From: an uncultured Rhodospirillaceae bacterium
GTDB taxonomy: Bacteria; Pseudomonadota; Alphaproteobacteria; RF32; CAG-239
Length of the DNA: 6,361 bases
Assembly: GCA_900313355.1 (NCBI GenBank)
Contig: OMQZ01000126.1
Coordinates: forward strand, 1 to 6,361
Direction of reading: 5' to 3'
This document shows, piece after piece, positions 5,474 through 6,361 of this stretch (the first letter of the stretch is position 1; the number at the start of each line of letters is the position of its first letter). Below the pieces are notes generated by a model. That model was given only the letters and a program-made list of their open reading frames with translations, did not search any database and was not told the DNA's origin. Both the position numbers and the translations under genes were made by a program.

Positions 5474-5781
5474 TGGATCAGGAAAAAGATTATAAGGTTA
5501 TTATTACAAACGAGGGGATTTTGGTCTTTATGATCAAATCAAGAAGAGGAGAACCCGAAAAACCCTTTGTGCTCTATGACGGAGGTAAGCACGCGACACT
5601 CTACCGCGGTGAATATGAAACAATTGCATTGGACTATTTAGACGAGCGCCTGCCGCCGATTTTAAACAGCGCGGATAAAGTTTTGATTTTTGAGCTTGAT
5701 GATGAGATCCAAGACTTAAAACGCTCTTACGAGGCACCGATTAAACACATTAAGAAAAATACGTTTGTTGAAGATTTATAA
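5473..5781 (+). CDS. Hypothetical soluble protein (102 aa), second of a coupled pair
   Basis: Not recognised. The protein is soluble and highly charged, with no signal peptide or membrane helix. Alternating hydrophobic stretches (YKVIITNEGILVFMI at 7-21, KPFVLYDGG at 30-38, KVLIFELDDE at 69-78) suggest a beta-rich fold, with a central probable helix around 47-60. The ATG overlaps the preceding stop by one base (TAATG). Its ribosome site would be the purine run AAGGGAAAGG inside the upstream gene, somewhat far away, so it probably depends on coupling. The gene ends directly in an intrinsic terminator, so the unit has two genes. I found no catalytic motif. Confidence 0.75.
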   Translation: MDQEKDYKVIITNEGILVFMIKSRRGEPEKPFVLYDGGKHATLYRGEYETIALDYLDERLPPILNSADKVLIFELDDEIQDLKRSYEAPIKHIKKNTFVEDL

Positions 5782-5808
5782 AAAAATCGCCGAAAGGGCG
5801 GTTTTTTT
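5781..5808. terminator. Bidirectional terminator between the two-gene unit and bamE
   Basis: CGCC (5788-5791) pairs with GGCG (5797-5800) around GAAAG, extended by a T-G pair and six A-T pairs into the flanking A- and T-runs. Seven Ts follow on the plus strand, and the minus strand also ends in a T-run. It begins at the last base of the upstream stop codon and lies 4 bp beyond the bamE stop, so it serves both converging transcripts. Confidence 0.85.
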
Positions 5809-5812
5809 ATAG

Positions 5813-6265
5813 CTATTTTTCTTTGGTCGGACCGATTGGCATATAAGTCCCGACACCGCCGAAATATTTCTTAAAGAATCCGGGGTTATGGCCATCACTT
5901 TCTGTTTTATCTGTGTCAATCTTAAGAACTTTACCGTCGGCTTCGCTCAATCGCGAAATTTCAGAAACGGATCCGTTATTGTCAAAGCGAATGGTTAAAA
6001 CATCCCGATCAACAATTTTAGGTGTTAAAAAGGCAATTTTTTTGACTGTTGATGACATATAAAGCCATTCGTTTTTATTCAAAGTTGCAACAGCAGAGGG
6101 TGAACCTAATATATCTTCCACTTCTTCCTGCGATTGTCCGGTTTTGATTTGTGCAATTTTATCGTCAGTGGGCATATTGCCATTATGCACTAAAAAAACA
6201 TCGGAAGAACAAGCATTTAAAAAAACAAGAAGTAAACCGTAAAAAAATAAATTGCGTCTTGACAT
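5813..6265 (-). CDS. bamE: Outer-membrane assembly lipoprotein BamE (SmpA/OmlA family)
   Basis: A lipoprotein of the BAM complex, which inserts beta-barrel proteins into the outer membrane. The 150-residue product starts with a short basic N terminus and a hydrophobic signal (about 5-18), ending in the lipobox FLNAC with the lipidated cysteine at C19. Serine at position +2 favours delivery to the outer membrane. The SmpA/OmlA domain (about 34-105) has the family pattern IKTGQSQEEVEDILGSPS (40-57) and a tryptophan-tyrosine patch (EWLYMSS, 66-72). The tail KKYFGGVGTYMPIG resembles the glycine-rich end of alphaproteobacterial members. The ATG at 6265 follows AAAGGATGTTTAA, a good ribosome site. 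It is divergent from the DUF177-like gene, the usual alphaproteobacterial neighbour, which supports the assignment. Confidence 0.9.
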   Translation of the reverse strand: MSRRNLFFYGLLLVFLNACSSDVFLVHNGNMPTDDKIAQIKTGQSQEEVEDILGSPSAVATLNKNEWLYMSSTVKKIAFLTPKIVDRDVLTIRFDNNGSVSEISRLSEADGKVLKIDTDKTESDGHNPGFFKKYFGGVGTYMPIGPTKEK

Positions 6266-6288
6266 TTAAACATCCTTTTCTTTATATT
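6259..6288 (+). promoter_or_regulatory. Sigma70-like promoter of the DUF177-like gene
   Basis: A perfect TTGACA (6259-6264) is followed after 18 bp by TATATT (6283-6288), a 5/6 match. The -35 overlaps the first codons of divergent bamE. Transcription should start near 6295, leaving a short leader with the ribosome site AAGGAA (6306-6311). Confidence 0.6.
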
Positions 6289-6293
6289 CGAGC

Positions 6294-6324
6294 ATTATAT
6301 ATCACAAGGAAATTCAAAATGCAA
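6294..6324 (-). promoter_or_regulatory. Probable promoter of bamE
   Basis: The minus strand reads TGATATATAAT over 6304-6294, which contains a perfect TATAAT (6299-6294) and an overlapping TATATA with an extended TG. A weak -35, TTGCAT (6324-6319), lies 16 bp from TATATA, or 19 bp from TATAAT. It overlaps the first codons of the DUF177-like gene, so the two divergent promoters are interleaved. Confidence 0.4.
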
Positions 6325-6361
6325 AAAAATTTTTCATATACGCTCAAAATTGAGGATTTAA
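6319..6361 (+). CDS. Start of a DUF177 (YceD-like) protein gene, cut by window edge
   Basis: Only 14 codons are visible (MQKNFSYTLKIEDL). The ATG follows AAGGAA at 7-8 nt spacing and a strong promoter. The short pattern of an apolar N terminus, then L-K-I-E-D-L, fits the start of DUF177 proteins, which are linked to 23S rRNA accumulation and are often followed by rpmF and plsX. The main support is position, divergent from bamE as in many Alphaproteobacteria. Too little sequence is present to be sure. Confidence 0.5.
   Translation, partial: MQKNFSYTLKIEDL

Overview
The window looks like a piece of a low-GC alphaproteobacterial chromosome (GC content well under half, judged by eye). The main clue is a BamE/OmlA lipoprotein gene divergent from what looks like the start of a DUF177 (YceD-type) gene, an arrangement typical of Alphaproteobacteria. 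A eukaryotic-like (type 2) IleRS and an anaerobe-style Dps-like ferritin would fit an uncultured, host-associated, largely anaerobic member of the class. That lifestyle is an inference; no rRNA or other marker is present to confirm it.

Layout. Positions 1-2333 (minus) hold ileS, cut at its 3' end by the window edge. Upstream of it (2334-2523) is a leader with its own sigma70-like promoter, a 14-codon ORF (MLYFNAYIPFIIIP) with four Ile codons, three of them consecutive, and a stop codon in the loop of a GC-rich hairpin. An outer 10-bp stem ending in five Us encloses the ORF. This is the classic layout of ribosome-mediated attenuation, here apparently sensing isoleucyl-tRNA to control the synthetase that makes it. 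It is the most interesting observation in the window.

Next is a bidirectional terminator and a Dps-like ferritin gene (2594-3109, minus). A divergent intergenic region with repeats separates it from rpe and a phoB-like response-regulator gene (3238-4579, plus), which are 13 bp apart. A hairpin at 4583-4609 lies between that pair and a convergent gene for a small five-helix membrane protein (4625-5074, minus). Well-formed divergent promoters then serve the membrane protein and a two-gene unit of unknown function (5204-5781, plus) whose cistrons overlap at TAATG. A shared terminator (5781-5808) separates this unit from bamE (5813-6265, minus). A divergent promoter drives the partial DUF177-like gene at the right edge.

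The genes do not form one pathway. They cover translation (ileS), iron/oxidative protection (ferritin), the pentose phosphate pathway (rpe), signalling (phoB-like) and outer-membrane assembly (bamE). No mobile element, CRISPR array, rRNA or tRNA was seen.
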